From Symsagittifera roscoffensis (taxonomy: Eukaryota > Xenacoelomorpha > Acoela > Convolutidae), in NCBI RefSeq assembly GCF_963678635.1, contig NC_087067.1, forward strand, positions 59,444,594 through 59,508,593: a DNA stretch of 64,000 nt, written 5' to 3'. The notes beneath the pieces are model-generated. The model had not been told where the DNA came from. It saw only the letters and a program-made list of their open reading frames with translations, and searched no databases. The position numbers and the translations under genes were made by a program. This document shows positions 36,066 to 49,200 of this stretch, piece by piece (within the stretch, counting starts at the first letter, position 1; every line of letters starts with the position of its first letter).

Positions 36066-39000
36066 CTAACTGTTGTGATAAACTTATTAAATTGTATTTG
36101 TTCAAATTTACCGCTTGTGCGTTTTCATATCATATACATATCATATTTTTGAGGTTTTTGCTAGTAATAAGGCCCAATGCTTTTGACCTGAATAGGAAAA
36201 AAAAATTCTTCAGATTTGATCTAACCATGCTCAATCGACCCAGCAATCTGACGGTCTCGATAATATCTTGTGCATTTGGCAGTAGGAATCTGTCGTAGAT
36301 GATCTTGAGTGCGTTCACTTCGTATCTGGTTTCTCACTGGTTCGAGAAGTTGGATGCTCGCATGTGGGAGTGTTGTGACGAGGTGATCCCTGCATGAACT
36401 GCTGCTGCTGTTGTATATTCATTTGGTCCCAGTGGTGCTGCTGCTGCTCATTGACACTCGAATATCATACCCTCCAAGAAAACGTCCATGTGGGAATCCA
36501 AAACAGGAATTCGACTATCATGCTCGTAATACCAAATAGTCTAACTGTTGTGATAAACTTATTAAATAGTATTTGTTCAAATTTACCGCTTGTGCGTTTT
36601 CATATCATACACATCATATTTTTGAGGTTTTTGCTCGTAATATGGCCCAATGCTTTTGACCTGAATAAGAAAAAAAAATTTCTTCAGATTTGATCTAACC
36701 ATGCTCAATCGACCCAGCAATCTGACGGTCTCGATAATATCTTGTGCATTTGGCAGTATGAATCTGTCGTAGATGATCTTGAGTGCGTTCACTTCGTATC
36801 TGGTTTCTCACTGGTTCGAGAAGTTGGATGCTCGCATGTGGGAGTGTTGTGACGAGGTGATCCCTGCATGAACTGCTGCTGCTGTTGTATATTCATTTGG
36901 TCCCCGTGGTGGTGCTGCTGGTCATTGACACTGTCTAATCTCATACCCTCCAAGAAAACGTTCATGTGGGAATCAAAAACAGGAATTCGACTATCATGCT
37001 CGTAATACCAAATAGCCTAATTGTTGTGATAAACTTATTAAATAGTATTTGTTCAAATTTACCGCTTGTGCGTTTTCATATCATATACATATCATATTAT
37101 TGAGGTTTTTGCTCGTAATATGGCCCAATGCTTTTGACCTGAATAGGAAAAAAAAATTTCTTCGGATTTGATCTAACCATGCTCAATCGACCCAGCAATC
37201 TGACGGTCATGATAATATCTTGTGCATTTGGCAGTAGGAATCTGTCGTAGATGATCTTGAGTGCGTTCACTTCGTATCTGGTTTCTCACTGGTTCGAGAA
37301 GTTGGATGCTCGCATGTGGGAGTGTTGTGACGAGGTGATCCCTGCATGAACTGCTGCTGCTGTTGTATGTTCATTTGGTCCCAGTGGTGGTGCTGCTGCT
37401 CATTGACACTCGAATATCATACCCTCCAAGAAAACGTTCATGTGGGAATCCAAAACAGGAATTCGACTATCATGCTCGTAATACCAAATAGTCTAACTGT
37501 TGTGATAAACTTATTAAATTGTATTTGTTCAAATTTACCGCTTGTGCGTTTTCATATCATATACATATCATATTTTTGAGGTTTTTGCTAGTAATAAGGC
37601 CCAATGCTTTTGACCTGAATAGGAAAAAAAAATTCTTCAGATTTGATCTAACCATGCTCAATCGACCCAGCAATCTGACGGTCTCGATAATATCTTGTGC
37701 ATTTGGCAGTAGGAATCTGTCGTAGATGATCTTGAGTGCGTTCACTTCGTATCTGGTTTCTCACTGGTTCGAGAAGTTGGATGCTCGCATGTGGGAGTGT
37801 TGTGACGAGGTGATCCCTGCATGAACTGCTGCTGCTGTTGTATATTCATTTGGTCCCAGTGGTGCTGCTGCTGCTCATTGACACTCGAATATCATACCCT
37901 CCAAGAAAACGTCCATGTGGGAATCCAAAACAGGAATTCGACTATCATGCTCGTAATACCAAATAGTCTAACTGTTGTGATAAACTTATTAAATAGTATT
38001 TGTTCAAATTTACCGCTTGTGCGTTTTCATATCATACACATCATATTTTTGAGGTTTTTGCTCGTAATATGGCCCAATGCTTTTGACCTGAATAAGAAAA
38101 AAAAATTTCTTCAGATTTGATCTAACCATGCTCAATCGACCCAGCAATCTGACGGTCTCGATAATATCTTGTGCATTTGGCAGTATGAATCTGTCGTAGA
38201 TGATCTTGAGTGCGTTCACTTCGTATCTGGTTTCTCACTGGTTCGAGAAGTTGGATGCTCGCATGTGGGAGTGTTGTGACGAGGGGGATCCCTGCATGAA
38301 CTGCTGCTGTTGTTGAAGGTTCATTTGGTCCCAGTGGTGCTGCTGCTGCTCATTGACACTGTCGAATATCATACCCTCCAAGAAAACGTCCATGTGGGAA
38401 TCCAAAACAGGAATTCGACTATCATGCTCGTAATACCAAATAGTCTAACTGTTGTGATAAACTTATTAAATAGTATTTGTTCAAGTTTACCGCTTGTGCG
38501 TTTTCATATCATATACATATCATATTTTTGAGGTTTTTGCTCGTAATATGGCCCAATGCTTTTGACCTGAATAGGAAAAAAAAATTTCTTCAGATTTGAT
38601 CTAACCATGCTCAATCGAGCCAGCAATCTGACGGTCTCGATAATATCTTGTGCATTTGGCAGTAGGAATCTGTCGTAGATGATCTTGAGTGCGTTCACTT
38701 CGTATCTGGTTTCTCACTGGTTCGAGAAGTTGGATGCTCGCATGTGGGAGTGTTGTGACGAGGTGATCCCTGCATGAACTGCTGCTGCTGTTGTATGTTC
38801 ATTTGGTCCCAGTGGTGGTGCTGCTGGTCATTGACACTGTCTAATCTCATACCCTCCAAGAAAACGTTCATGTGGGAATCAAAAACAGGAATTCGAATAT
38901 CATGCTCGTAATACCAAATAGCCTAATTGTTGTGATAAACTTATTAAATAGTATTTGTTCAAATTTACCGCTTGTGCGTTTTCATATCATATACATATCA

Positions 39001-40470
39001 TATTATTGAGGTTTTTGCTCGTAATATGGCCCAATGCTTTTGACCTGAATAGGAAAAAAAAATTTCTTCAGATTTGATCTAACCATGCTCAATCGACCCA
39101 GCAATCTGACGGTCACGATAATATCTTGTGCATTTGGCAGTAGGAATCTGTCGTAGATGATCTTGAGTGCATTCACTTCGTATCTGGTTTCTCACTGGTT
39201 CGAGAAGTTGGATGCTCGCATGTGGGAGTGTTGTGACGAGGTGATCCCTGCATGAACTGAGCATTTGGTCCCAGTGGTGGTGCTGCTGCTCATTGACACT
39301 GTCGAATCTCATACCCTCCAAGAAAACGTACATGTGGGAATCCAAAACAGGAATTCGACTATCATGCTCGTAATACCAAATAGCCTAATTGTTGTGGTAA
39401 ACTTATTAAATAGTATTTGTTCGAATTTACCGCTTGTGCGTTTTCATATCATATGCATATCATATTATCGAGTTTTTTTGCTCGTAATATGGCCCAATGC
39501 TTTCGACCTTAATCGCAAAGTTTTTTCTTCAGATTTGATCTAACCATGCTCAATCGACCCCGCAGTCTGACGGTCTCGCTAAGATCTTGTGCATTTGGCA
39601 GTAGGAATCTGTCGTAGATGATCTTGAGTGCGTTCACTTTGTATCTGGTTTCCCACTGGTTCGAGAATTTTGATGCTCGCATCTTGTAGTGTTGTGAAGA
39701 GGGGATCCCTGCATGAACTGCTGCTGCTGTTGTAGGTTCATTTGGTCCTAGTGGTGCTGCTGCTGCTCATTGACACTGTCGAATCTCATAACCTCCAAGA
39801 AAACGTCCATGTGGGAATCCAAAACAGGAAATCGACTATCATGCTCGTAATACCAAATAGCCTAATTGTTGTGATAAACTTATTAAATACTATTTGTTCA
39901 AATTTACCGCTTGTGCGTTTTCATATCATATGCATATCATATTATCGAGTTTTTTGCTCGTAATATGGACCAATGCTTTCGACCTTAATCGCAAAATTTT
40001 TTCTTCAGATTTGATCTAACCATGCTCAATCGACCCCGCAGACTGACGGTCTCGCTAAGCTCTTGTGCGAGAAGTTGGATGCGAGAAGTTGGATGCTCGC
40101 ATGTGGGAGTGTTGAGACGAGAGGGTCCCTGCATGAACTGCTGCTGCTGTTTGTTTGTTTGTTTGTTGTTATGCCGAATGGAGCTCATAAAGGCTTCTCT
40201 TCGCCAGCATCGTAGTTCCGTATGGATCTGGCGATAGGATGGCTAGTCCCACGTTAGTTGTGCCAAAAATTTCACAACTGCGAGGTTCTGCCAGGTCTCC
40301 GACCTGTCCGGAACTTCTTCCACTGATGAGGAGGTTTCATTGAAATCTTGTTCGCCTCGTAAAGGCACTCCTCTCGAGCTGTGGTAGTTCTTGGTCAGTA
40401 TTTTTGCTTTTTTCTTGGGTTTTTTGCCTAGTTTCTGTTCGAGAAGTCAGAAGTCAGCTGTTCCCTCGAG

Positions 40471-41356
40471 TCAGAAGTCCCCACTGTTGATGTTATTTTG
40501 ACTTCCACTTAGGGTAGAAGTTATATAGCTCACTATGTTTTTCGGCTTTTGATAAGAGTGCATTCTACCTAGAGTCTTTGACGCAAATGGTACATTACTG
40601 AACCTAGGATCGGCTTCCAACTGATTATGCTCACTACCCCCTGTACTGCAATCAAAACTGGACATTCGTTGCTGTAATTTCGGCGTCCTTCTTCTACTGG
40701 TAAATTGGTTACTGGCAGAATTGGCAATTTTTAAGTCAATGTTTGTACTTTCGATTCTTTTGCAGTGAACACATTGTATGCAGTGAAGAACGTTGAGGAT
40801 TTTGTCTTGTGGTATTTTTAACCTCTCTTCATAGATGCTGGCCAGAACTTGAGCACAATAGATCTCCTCCTGATCCGAGTCATTCCCACTGTCTGAGGTT
40901 TTATCCGGAGTTCTTTCTCCACTTTTCGCTTTCAGGGTAACTGGAAAAGTTAATAACTTTGCTGGTGTGACTCCGTCGTTTGCCAGTTCTTTTAGGACGA
41001 TGTTATAAACGTCGGCTGAGTCATCTGATTCTTGAATCGCAACTGATACTTTTTGTTCCTGGAGACAACTCTTGAAAGTCGAGGCACTATTGATGGATCC
41101 GTCTGTTTGCCAGTAATTCGGATCCATAGAAAAATAAACATGGGCCGCATTTTTGGGCATGTTTTAAACTTAAACTGTTGACACTTGATAAAAATTCGGC
41201 TTTGACGATAGGAATTGTGATTCCCATCAAGTCAAAATCATTTTCTCTTAGATGCTTGCACAGCTCGAAATCATCATAGCCGTTATCAATGAATAGCTGT
41301 GTATACTGTTTAAACCCGACAGAGCTCAGCCATTGCTCTATTCTCATTACACTCAT
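40471..41356 (-). pseudogene. SAM-domain module 2, frameshifted
   Basis: The first 70 or so codons (MSVMRIEQWLSSVGFKQYTQ on through the SAM domain) are open from 41356. A 6-nt duplication (TTTAAG) and one extra A in the run after ATGCCC (about 41150-41156) then shift the frame; the remaining 229 codons are open in the other frame to 40471 and end in LSGSQNNINSGDF. Compared with module 1 it keeps the 110-bp segment. The SAM domain has Leu to Val, Gln to His and Leu to Phe changes. Confidence 0.75.
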
Positions 41357-42237
41357 GAAAACTGTCTATTTAATAAGTTTATGCATAAGTTTAAGCATGT
41401 GGGAGTGTTGTGACGAGGGGGATCCCTGCATGAAATGCTGCTGTTGTTGTAGGTTCATTTGGTCCCAGTGGTGCTGCTGCTGCTCATTGACACTGTCGAA
41501 TCTCATACCCTCCAAGAAAACGTCCATGTGGGAATCCAAAACAGGAATTCGACTATCATGCTCGTAATACCAAATAGCTAAATTGTTGTGATAAACTTAT
41601 TAAACAGTATTTGTTCAAATTTACCGCTTGTGCGTTTTCATATCATATACATATCATATTATTGAGGTGTTTGCTCGTAATATGGCCCAATGCTTTTGAC
41701 CTGAATAGGAAAAAAAATTTTCTTCAGATTTGATCTAACCATGCTCAATCGACCCAGCAATCTGACGGTCTCGATAATATTTTGTGCATTTGGCAGTAGG
41801 AATCTGTCGTAGATGATCTTGAGTGCGTTCACTTCGTATCTGGTTTCTCACTGGTTCGAGAAGTTGGATGCTCGCATGTGGGAGTGTTGAGACGAGGGGA
41901 TCCCTGCATGAACTGCTGCTGCTGTTTGTTTGTTGTTTGTTGTTATGCCGAATGGAGCTCATAAAAGCTTCTCTTCGCCAGCATCGTAGTTCCGTATGGA
42001 TCTGGAGATAGGATGGCTAGTCCCACGTTAGTTGTGCCAGAAATTTAGCAACTGCGAGGTTCTGCCAGGTCTCCGACCTGTCCGGAACTTCTTCCACTGA
42101 TGAGGAGGTTTCATTGAAATCTTGTTCGCCTCGTAAAGGCACTCCTCTCGAGCTGTGGTAGTTTTTGGTTAGTATTTTTGCTTTTTTCTTGGGTTTTTTG
42201 CTTAGTTTCTGTTCGAGAAGTCAGCTGTTCCCTCGAG

Positions 42238-43123
42238 TCAGAAGTCCCCACTGTTGATGTTGTTTTGACTTCCACTTAGGGTAGAAGTTATACAGCTCAC
42301 TATGTTTTTCGGCTTTTGATAACAGTGCATTCTACCTAGAGTCTTTGACGCAATTGGTACATTACTGTACCTAGGATCGGCTTCCAACTGATTATGCTCA
42401 CTACCCCCTGTACTGCAATCAAAACTGGACATTCGTTGCTGTAATTTGGGCGTCCTTCTTCTACTGGTAAATTGGTTACTGGCAGAATTGGCAATTTTTA
42501 GGTCAATGTTTCTACTTTCGATTCTTTTGCAGTGAACACGTTGTATGCAATGAAGAACGTTGAGGATTTTGTCTTGTGGTATTTTTAACCTCTCTTCATA
42601 GATGCTGGCCAGATCTTGAGCACAATAGATCTCCTCCAGATCCGAGTCATTCCCACTGTCTGAGGTTTTATCCGGAGTTATTTCTCCACTTTTCGCTTTC
42701 AGGGTAACTGGAAAAGTTAATAACATTGCCGGTGTGACTCCGTCGTTTGCCAGTTCGCTTAGGACGATGTTATAAACGTCGGATGAGTCATCTGATTCTT
42801 GAATCGCAAGTGATACTTTTTGTTCCTGGAGACAACTCTTGAAAGTCGAGGCACTATTGATGGATCCGTCTGTTTGCCAGTAATTCGGATCCATAGAAAA
42901 ATAAACATGGGCCGCATTTTTGGGCATGTTTTAAACTTAAACTGTTGACACTTGATAAAAATTCGGCTTTGACGATAGGAATTGTGATTCCCATCAAGTC
43001 AAAATCATTTTCTCTTAGATGCTTGCACAGCTCGAAATCATCATAGCCGTTATCAATGAATAGCTGTGTATACTGTTTAAACCTGAGAGAGCTCAGTCAT
43101 TGCTCTATTCCCATTACACTCAT
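42238..43123 (-). pseudogene. SAM-domain module 3, nonsense and frameshift
   Basis: The start at 43123 reads MSVMGIEQ and then TGA (43099-43097), where the other modules have Trp (TGG). The frame is also shifted after the SAM domain as in module 2, with 229 open codons from 42927 to 42238. Very close in sequence to module 5, from which its C-terminal part differs at one residue (GEITPDK against GERTPDK). Confidence 0.8.
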
Positions 43124-45389
43124 GAAAACTGTCTATTTAATAAGTTTATCACAATAATTAGGCTAAAAGCCAATTTGGATGCTCGCATGTGGGAGTGTTG
43201 TGACGAGGGGAATCCCTTCATGAACTGCTGCTGCTGTTGTATGTTCATTTGGTCCCAGTGGTGGTGCTGCTGCTCATTGACACTGTCGAATCTCATACCC
43301 TCCAAGAAAACGTCCATGTGGGAATCCAAAACAGGAATTCGACTATCATGCTCGAATACCAAATAGACTAACTGTTGTGATAAACTTATTAAATAGTATT
43401 TGTTCAAACTTACCGCTTGTGCGTTTTCATATCATATACATATCATATTATTGAAGTTTTTGCTCGTAATATGGCCCAATGCTTTTGACCTGAATAGGAA
43501 AAAAAATTTCTTCAGATTTGATCTAACCATGCTCAATCGACCCAGCAATCTGACGGTCTCGATAATATCTTGTGCTTTTGGCAGTAGGAATCTGTCGTAG
43601 ATGATCTTGAGTGCGTTCACTTCGTATCTGGTTTCTCACTGGTTCGAGAAGTTGGATGCTCACATGTGGGAGTGTTGTGACGAGGTGATCCCTGCATGAA
43701 CTGCTGCTGCTGTTGTATGTTCATTTGGTCCCAGTGGTGGTGCTGCTGCTCATTGACACTGTCGAATCTCATGCCCTCCAAGAAAACGTCCATGTGGGAA
43801 TCCAAAACAGGAATTCGACTATCACGTTCGCAATACCAAATAGCCTAATTGTTGTGATAAACTTATTAAATAGTATTTGTTCAAATTTACCGCTTGTGCG
43901 TTTTCATATCATATGCATATCATATTATCGAGTTTTTTTGCTCGTAATATGGCCCAATGCTTTCGAACTTAATCGCAAAATTTTTCTTCAGATTTGATCT
44001 AACCATGCTCAATCGACCCCGCAGTCTGACGGTCTCGCTAAGCTCTTGTGCATTTGGCAGTAGGAATCTGTCGTAGATGATCTTGAGTGCGTTCACTTTG
44101 TATCTGGTTTCCCACTGGTTCGAGAATTTTGATGCTCGCATGTTGTAGTGTTGTGAAGAGGGGATCCCTGCATGAACTGCTGCTGCTGTTGTAAGTTCAT
44201 TTGGTCCTAGTGGTGCTGCTGCTGCTCATTGACACTGTCGAACCAAATACCATCCAAGAAAACGTCCATGTGGGAATCCAAAACAGGAATTCGACTATCA
44301 CGTTCGCAATACCAAATAGCCTAATTGTTGTGATAAACTTATTAAATAGTATTTGTTCAAATTTACCGCTTGTGCGTTTTCATATCATATACATATCATA
44401 TTATTGAGGTTTTTGCTCGTAATATGGCCCAATGCTTTTGACCTGAATAGAAAAATAAAAATATCTTCAGATTCGATCTAACCATGCTCAATCGACCCAG
44501 CAATCTGACGGTCACGATAATATCTTGTGCAATTGGCAGTAGGAATCTGTCGTAGATGATCTTGAGTGCGTTCACTTCGTATCTGGTTTCTCACTGTTTC
44601 GAGAAGTTGGATGCTCGCATGTGGGAGTGTTGTGACGAGGGGATCCCTGCATGAACTGCTGCTGTTGTTGTAGGTTCATTTGGTCCTAGTGGTGCTGCTG
44701 CTGCTCATTGACACTGTCGAATCTCATACCCTCCAAGAAAACGTCCACGTGGGAATCCAAAACAGGAATTCGACTATCATGCTCGTAATACCAAATAGCC
44801 TAATTGTTGTGATAAACTTAATAAAAAGTATTTGTTCAAATTCACCGCTTGTGCGTTTTCATATCATATGCATATCATATTATCGAGTTTTTTGCTCGTA
44901 ATATGGCCCAATCCTTTCGACCTTGATCGCAAAATTTTTTCTTCTTCAGATTTGATCTAACCATGCTCAATCGATCCCGCAGTCTGACGGTATCGCTAAG
45001 CTCTTGTGCATTTGGCAGTAGGAATTTGTCGTAGATGATCTTGAGTGCGTTCACTTTGTGTCTGGTTTCCCACTGGTTCGAGAATTTTGATGCTTGCATG
45101 TTGTAGTGTTGTGATGAGGGGATCCCTGCATGAACGGCTGCTGCTGTTGCAGGTTCATTTGGTCCTAGTGGTGCTGCTGCTGCTGCTCATTGACACTGTT
45201 AGTTGTGCCAAAAATTTCACAACTGCGAGGTTCTGCCAGGTCTCCGACCTGTCCGGAACTTCTTCCACAGATGAGGTTTCATTGAAATCTTGTTCGCTCT
45301 CGAGCTGTGGTAGATCTTGGTTAGTATTTTTGCTTTTTTCTTGGGTTTTTTGCTTAGTTTCTGTTCGAGAAGTCAGCTGTTCCCTCGAG

Positions 45390-46271
45390 TCAGAAGTCCC
45401 CACTGTTGATGTTGCTTTGACTTCCACTTAGGGTAGAAGTTATACAGCTCACTATGTTTTTCGGCTTTTGATAAGAGTGCATTCTACCTAGAGTCTTTGA
45501 CGCAATTGGTACATTACTGTACCTAGGATCGGCTTCCAACTGATTATGCTCACTACCCCCTGTACTGCAATCAAAACTGGACATTCGTTGCTGTAATTTG
45601 GGCGTCCTTCTTCTACTGGTAAATTGGTTACTGGCAGAATTGGCAATTTTTAAGTCAATGTTTGTACTTTCGATTCTTTTGCAGTGAACACGTTGTATGC
45701 AGTGAAGAACGTTGATGATTGTGTCTTGTGGTATTTTTAACCTCTCTTCATAGATGCTGGCCAGAACTTGAGCACAATAGATCTCCTCCAGATCCGAGTC
45801 ATTCCCACTGTCTGAGGTTTTATCCGGAGTTCTTTCTCCACTTTTCGCTTTCAGGGTAACTGGAAAAATTAATAATAACTTTGCTGGTGTGACTCCGTCG
45901 TTTGCCAGTTCACTTAGGACGATGTTATAAACGTCGGCTGAGTCATCTGATTCTTGAATCGCAACTGATACTTTTTGTTCCTGGAGACAACTCTTGAAAG
46001 TCGAGGCACTATTGATGGATCCGTCTGTTTGCCAGTAATTCGGGTCCATAGAAAAATAAACATGGGCAGCATTTTCGGCATGTTTTAAACTGTTGACACT
46101 TGATAAAATTTCGGCTTTGACGATAGGAATTGTGATTCCCATCAAGTCAAGATCATTTTTTCTTAGCTGCTTGCACAGCTCGAAATCATCATAGCCGTTA
46201 TCAATGAATAGCTGTGTATACTGTTTAAACCTGAGAGAGCTCAGCCATTGCTCTATTCCCATTACACTCAT
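45390..46271 (-). CDS. SAM-domain protein, module 4 (intact frame)
   Basis: 293 uninterrupted codons from ATG 46271 (MSVMGIEQWLSSLRFKQYTQ) through the SAM domain, the acidic Ser/Thr-Pro part and the basic part to LSGSQSNINSGDF. It has the 110-bp segment that module 1 lacks, hence the different C-terminus. An alternative frame downstream (TSDSREQLTSRTETKQKTQE and on, down to 45155) is open and matches the end of module 1, so splicing out of part of the segment may be the normal state. The Gln-rich frame to its right ends at a TGA that overlaps this ATG (ATGA at 46271-46268). This is the best candidate for a functional copy, together with module 1. Confidence 0.7.
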   Translation of the reverse strand: MSVMGIEQWLSSLRFKQYTQLFIDNGYDDFELCKQLRKNDLDLMGITIPIVKAEILSSVNSLKHAENAAHVYFSMDPNYWQTDGSINSASTFKSCLQEQKVSVAIQESDDSADVYNIVLSELANDGVTPAKLLLIFPVTLKAKSGERTPDKTSDSGNDSDLEEIYCAQVLASIYEERLKIPQDTIINVLHCIQRVHCKRIESTNIDLKIANSASNQFTSRRRTPKLQQRMSSFDCSTGGSEHNQLEADPRYSNVPIASKTLGRMHSYQKPKNIVSCITSTLSGSQSNINSGDF

Positions 46272-49200
46272 GAAAACTGTCTATTTAATAAGTTTATCAC
46301 AACAATTAGGCTAAAAGCCAATTTGGATGCTCGCATGTGCGAGTGTTGTGACGAGGGGGATCCCTGCATGAACTGCTGCTGTTGTTGTAGGTTCATTTGG
46401 TCCCAGTGGTGCTGCTGCTGCTCATTGACACTGTCGAATCTCATACCCTCCAAGAAAACGTCCATGTGGGAATCCAAAACAGGAATTCGACTATCATGAT
46501 CGTAATACCAAATAGACTAACTGTTGTGATAAACTTATTAAATAGTATTTGTTCAAATTTACCGCTTGTGCGTTTTCATATCATATACATATCATATTAT
46601 TGAGGTTTTTGCTCGTAATATGGCCCAATGCTTCTGACCTGAATAGGAAAAAAAATTTCTTCAGATTTGATCTAACCATGCTCAATCGACCCAGCAATCT
46701 GACGGTCTCGATAATATCTTGTGCATTTGGCAGTAGGAATCTGTCGTAGATGATCTTGAGTGCGTTCACTTCGTATCTGGTTTCTCACTGGTTCGAGAAG
46801 TTGGATGCTCACATGTGGGAGTGTTGTGACGAGGTGATCCCTGCATGAACTGCTGCTGCTGTTGTATGTTCATTTGGTCCCAGTGGTGCTGCTGCTGCTC
46901 ATTGACACTGTCGAATCTCATACCCTCCAAGAAAACGTCCATGTGGGAATCCGAAACAGGAATTCGACTATCATGCTCGTAATACCAAATAGCCTAATTG
47001 TTGTGGTAAACTTATTAAATAGTATTTGTTCAAATTTACCGCTTGTGCGTTTTCATATCATATGCATATCATATTATCGAGTTTTTTTGCTCGTAATATG
47101 GCCCAATGCTTTCGACCTTAATCGCAAAATTTTTCTTCAGATTTGATCTAACCATGCTCAATCGACCCCGCAGTCTGACGGTCTCGCTAAGCTCTTGTGC
47201 ATTTGGCAGTAGGAATCTGTCGTAGATGATCTTGAGTGCGTTCACTTTGTATCTGGCCTCCCACTGGTTCGAGAATTTTGATGCTCGCATGTTGTAGTGT
47301 TGTGAAGAGGGGATCCCTGCATGAACTGCTGCTGCTGTTGTAGGTTAATTTGGTCCTAGTGGTGCTGCTGCTGCTCATTGACACTGTCGAATCTCATACC
47401 CTCCAAGAAAACGTCCATGTGGGAATCCAAAACAGGAATTCGACTATCATGCTCGTAATACCAAATAGCCTAATTGTTGTGATAAACTTATTAAATAGTA
47501 TTTGTTCAAATTTACCGTTTGTGCGTTTTCATATCATATGCATATCATATTATCGAGGTTTTTGCTCGTAATATGGCCCAATGCTTTTGACCTGAATAGG
47601 AAAAAAAATTTTCTTCAGATTTGATCTATCCATGCTCAATCGACCCCGCAGTCTGACGGTCTCGCTAAGCTCTTGTGCATTTGGCAGTAGGAATCTGTCG
47701 TAGATGATCTTGAGTGCGTTCACTTTGTATCTGGTTTCCCACTGGTTCGAGAATTTGGATGCTCGCATGTGGTAGTGTTGTGGCGAGGGGATCCCTGCAT
47801 GAACTGCTGCTGCTGTTGTAAGTTCATTTGGTCCTAGTGGTGCTGCTGCTGCTCATTGACACTGTCGAATCAAATACCATCCAAGAAAACGTCCATGTGG
47901 GAATCCAAAACAGGAATTCGACTATCACGTTCGCAATACCAAATAGCCTAATTGTTGTGATAAACTTATTAAATAGTATTTGTTCAAATTTACCGCTTGT
48001 GCGTTTTCATATCATATACATATCATATTAATGAGGTTTTTGCTCGTAATATGGCCCAATGCTTTTGACCTGAATAGAAAAATAAAAATTTCTTCAGATT
48101 CGATCTAACCATGCTCAATCGACCCAGCAATCTGACGGTCACGATAATATCTTGTGCAATTGGCAGTAGGAATCTGTCGTAGATGATCTTGAGTGCGTTC
48201 ACTTCGTATCTGGTTTCCCACTGGTTCGAGAATTTTGATGCTTGCATGTTGTAGTGTTGTGAAGATGGGATCCCTGCATGAACTGCTGCTGCTGTTGTAA
48301 GTTCATTTGGTCCTAGTGGTGCTGCTGCTGCTCATTGACACTGTCGAATCTCATACCCTCCAAGAAAACGTCCATGTGGGAATCCAAAACAGGAATTCGA
48401 CTATCATGCTCGTAATACCAAATAGCCTAATTGTTGTGATAAACTTATTAAATAGTATTTGTTCAAATTTACCGCTTGTGCGTTTTCATATCATATGCAT
48501 ATCATATTATTGAGGTTTTTGCTCGTAATGTGGCCCAATGCTTTTGACCTGAATAGGAAAAAAAAATTCTTCAGATTTGATCTAACTATGCTCAATCGAC
48601 CCAGCAATCTGACGGTCTCGATAATATCTTGTGCAATTGGCAGTAGGAATCTGTCGTAGATGATCTTGAGTGCGTTCACTTCGTATCTGGTTTCTCACTG
48701 TTTCGAGAAGTTGGATGCTCGCATGTGGGAGTGTTGTGACGAGGGGATCCCTGCATGAACTGCTGCTGCTGTTGTATGTTCATTTGGTCCCAGTGGTGCT
48801 GCTGCTGCTCATTGACACTGTCGAATCTCATACCCTCCAAGAAAACGTCCATGTGGGAATCCGAAACAGGAATTCGACTATCATGCTCGTAATACCAAAT
48901 AGCCTAATTGTTGTGGTAAACTTATTAAATAGTATTTGTTCAAATTTACCGCTTGTGCGTTTTCATATCATATGCATATCATATTATCGAGTTTTTTTGC
49001 TCGTAATATGGCCCAATGCTTTCGACCTTAATCGCAAAATTTTTCTTCAGATTTGATCTAACCATGCTCAATCGACCCCGCAGTCTGACGGTCTCGCTAA
49101 GCTCTTGTGCATTTGGCAGTAGGAATCTGTCGTAGATGATCTTGAGTGCGTTCACTTTGTATCTGGCCTCCCACTGGTTCGAGAATTTTGATGCTCGCAT

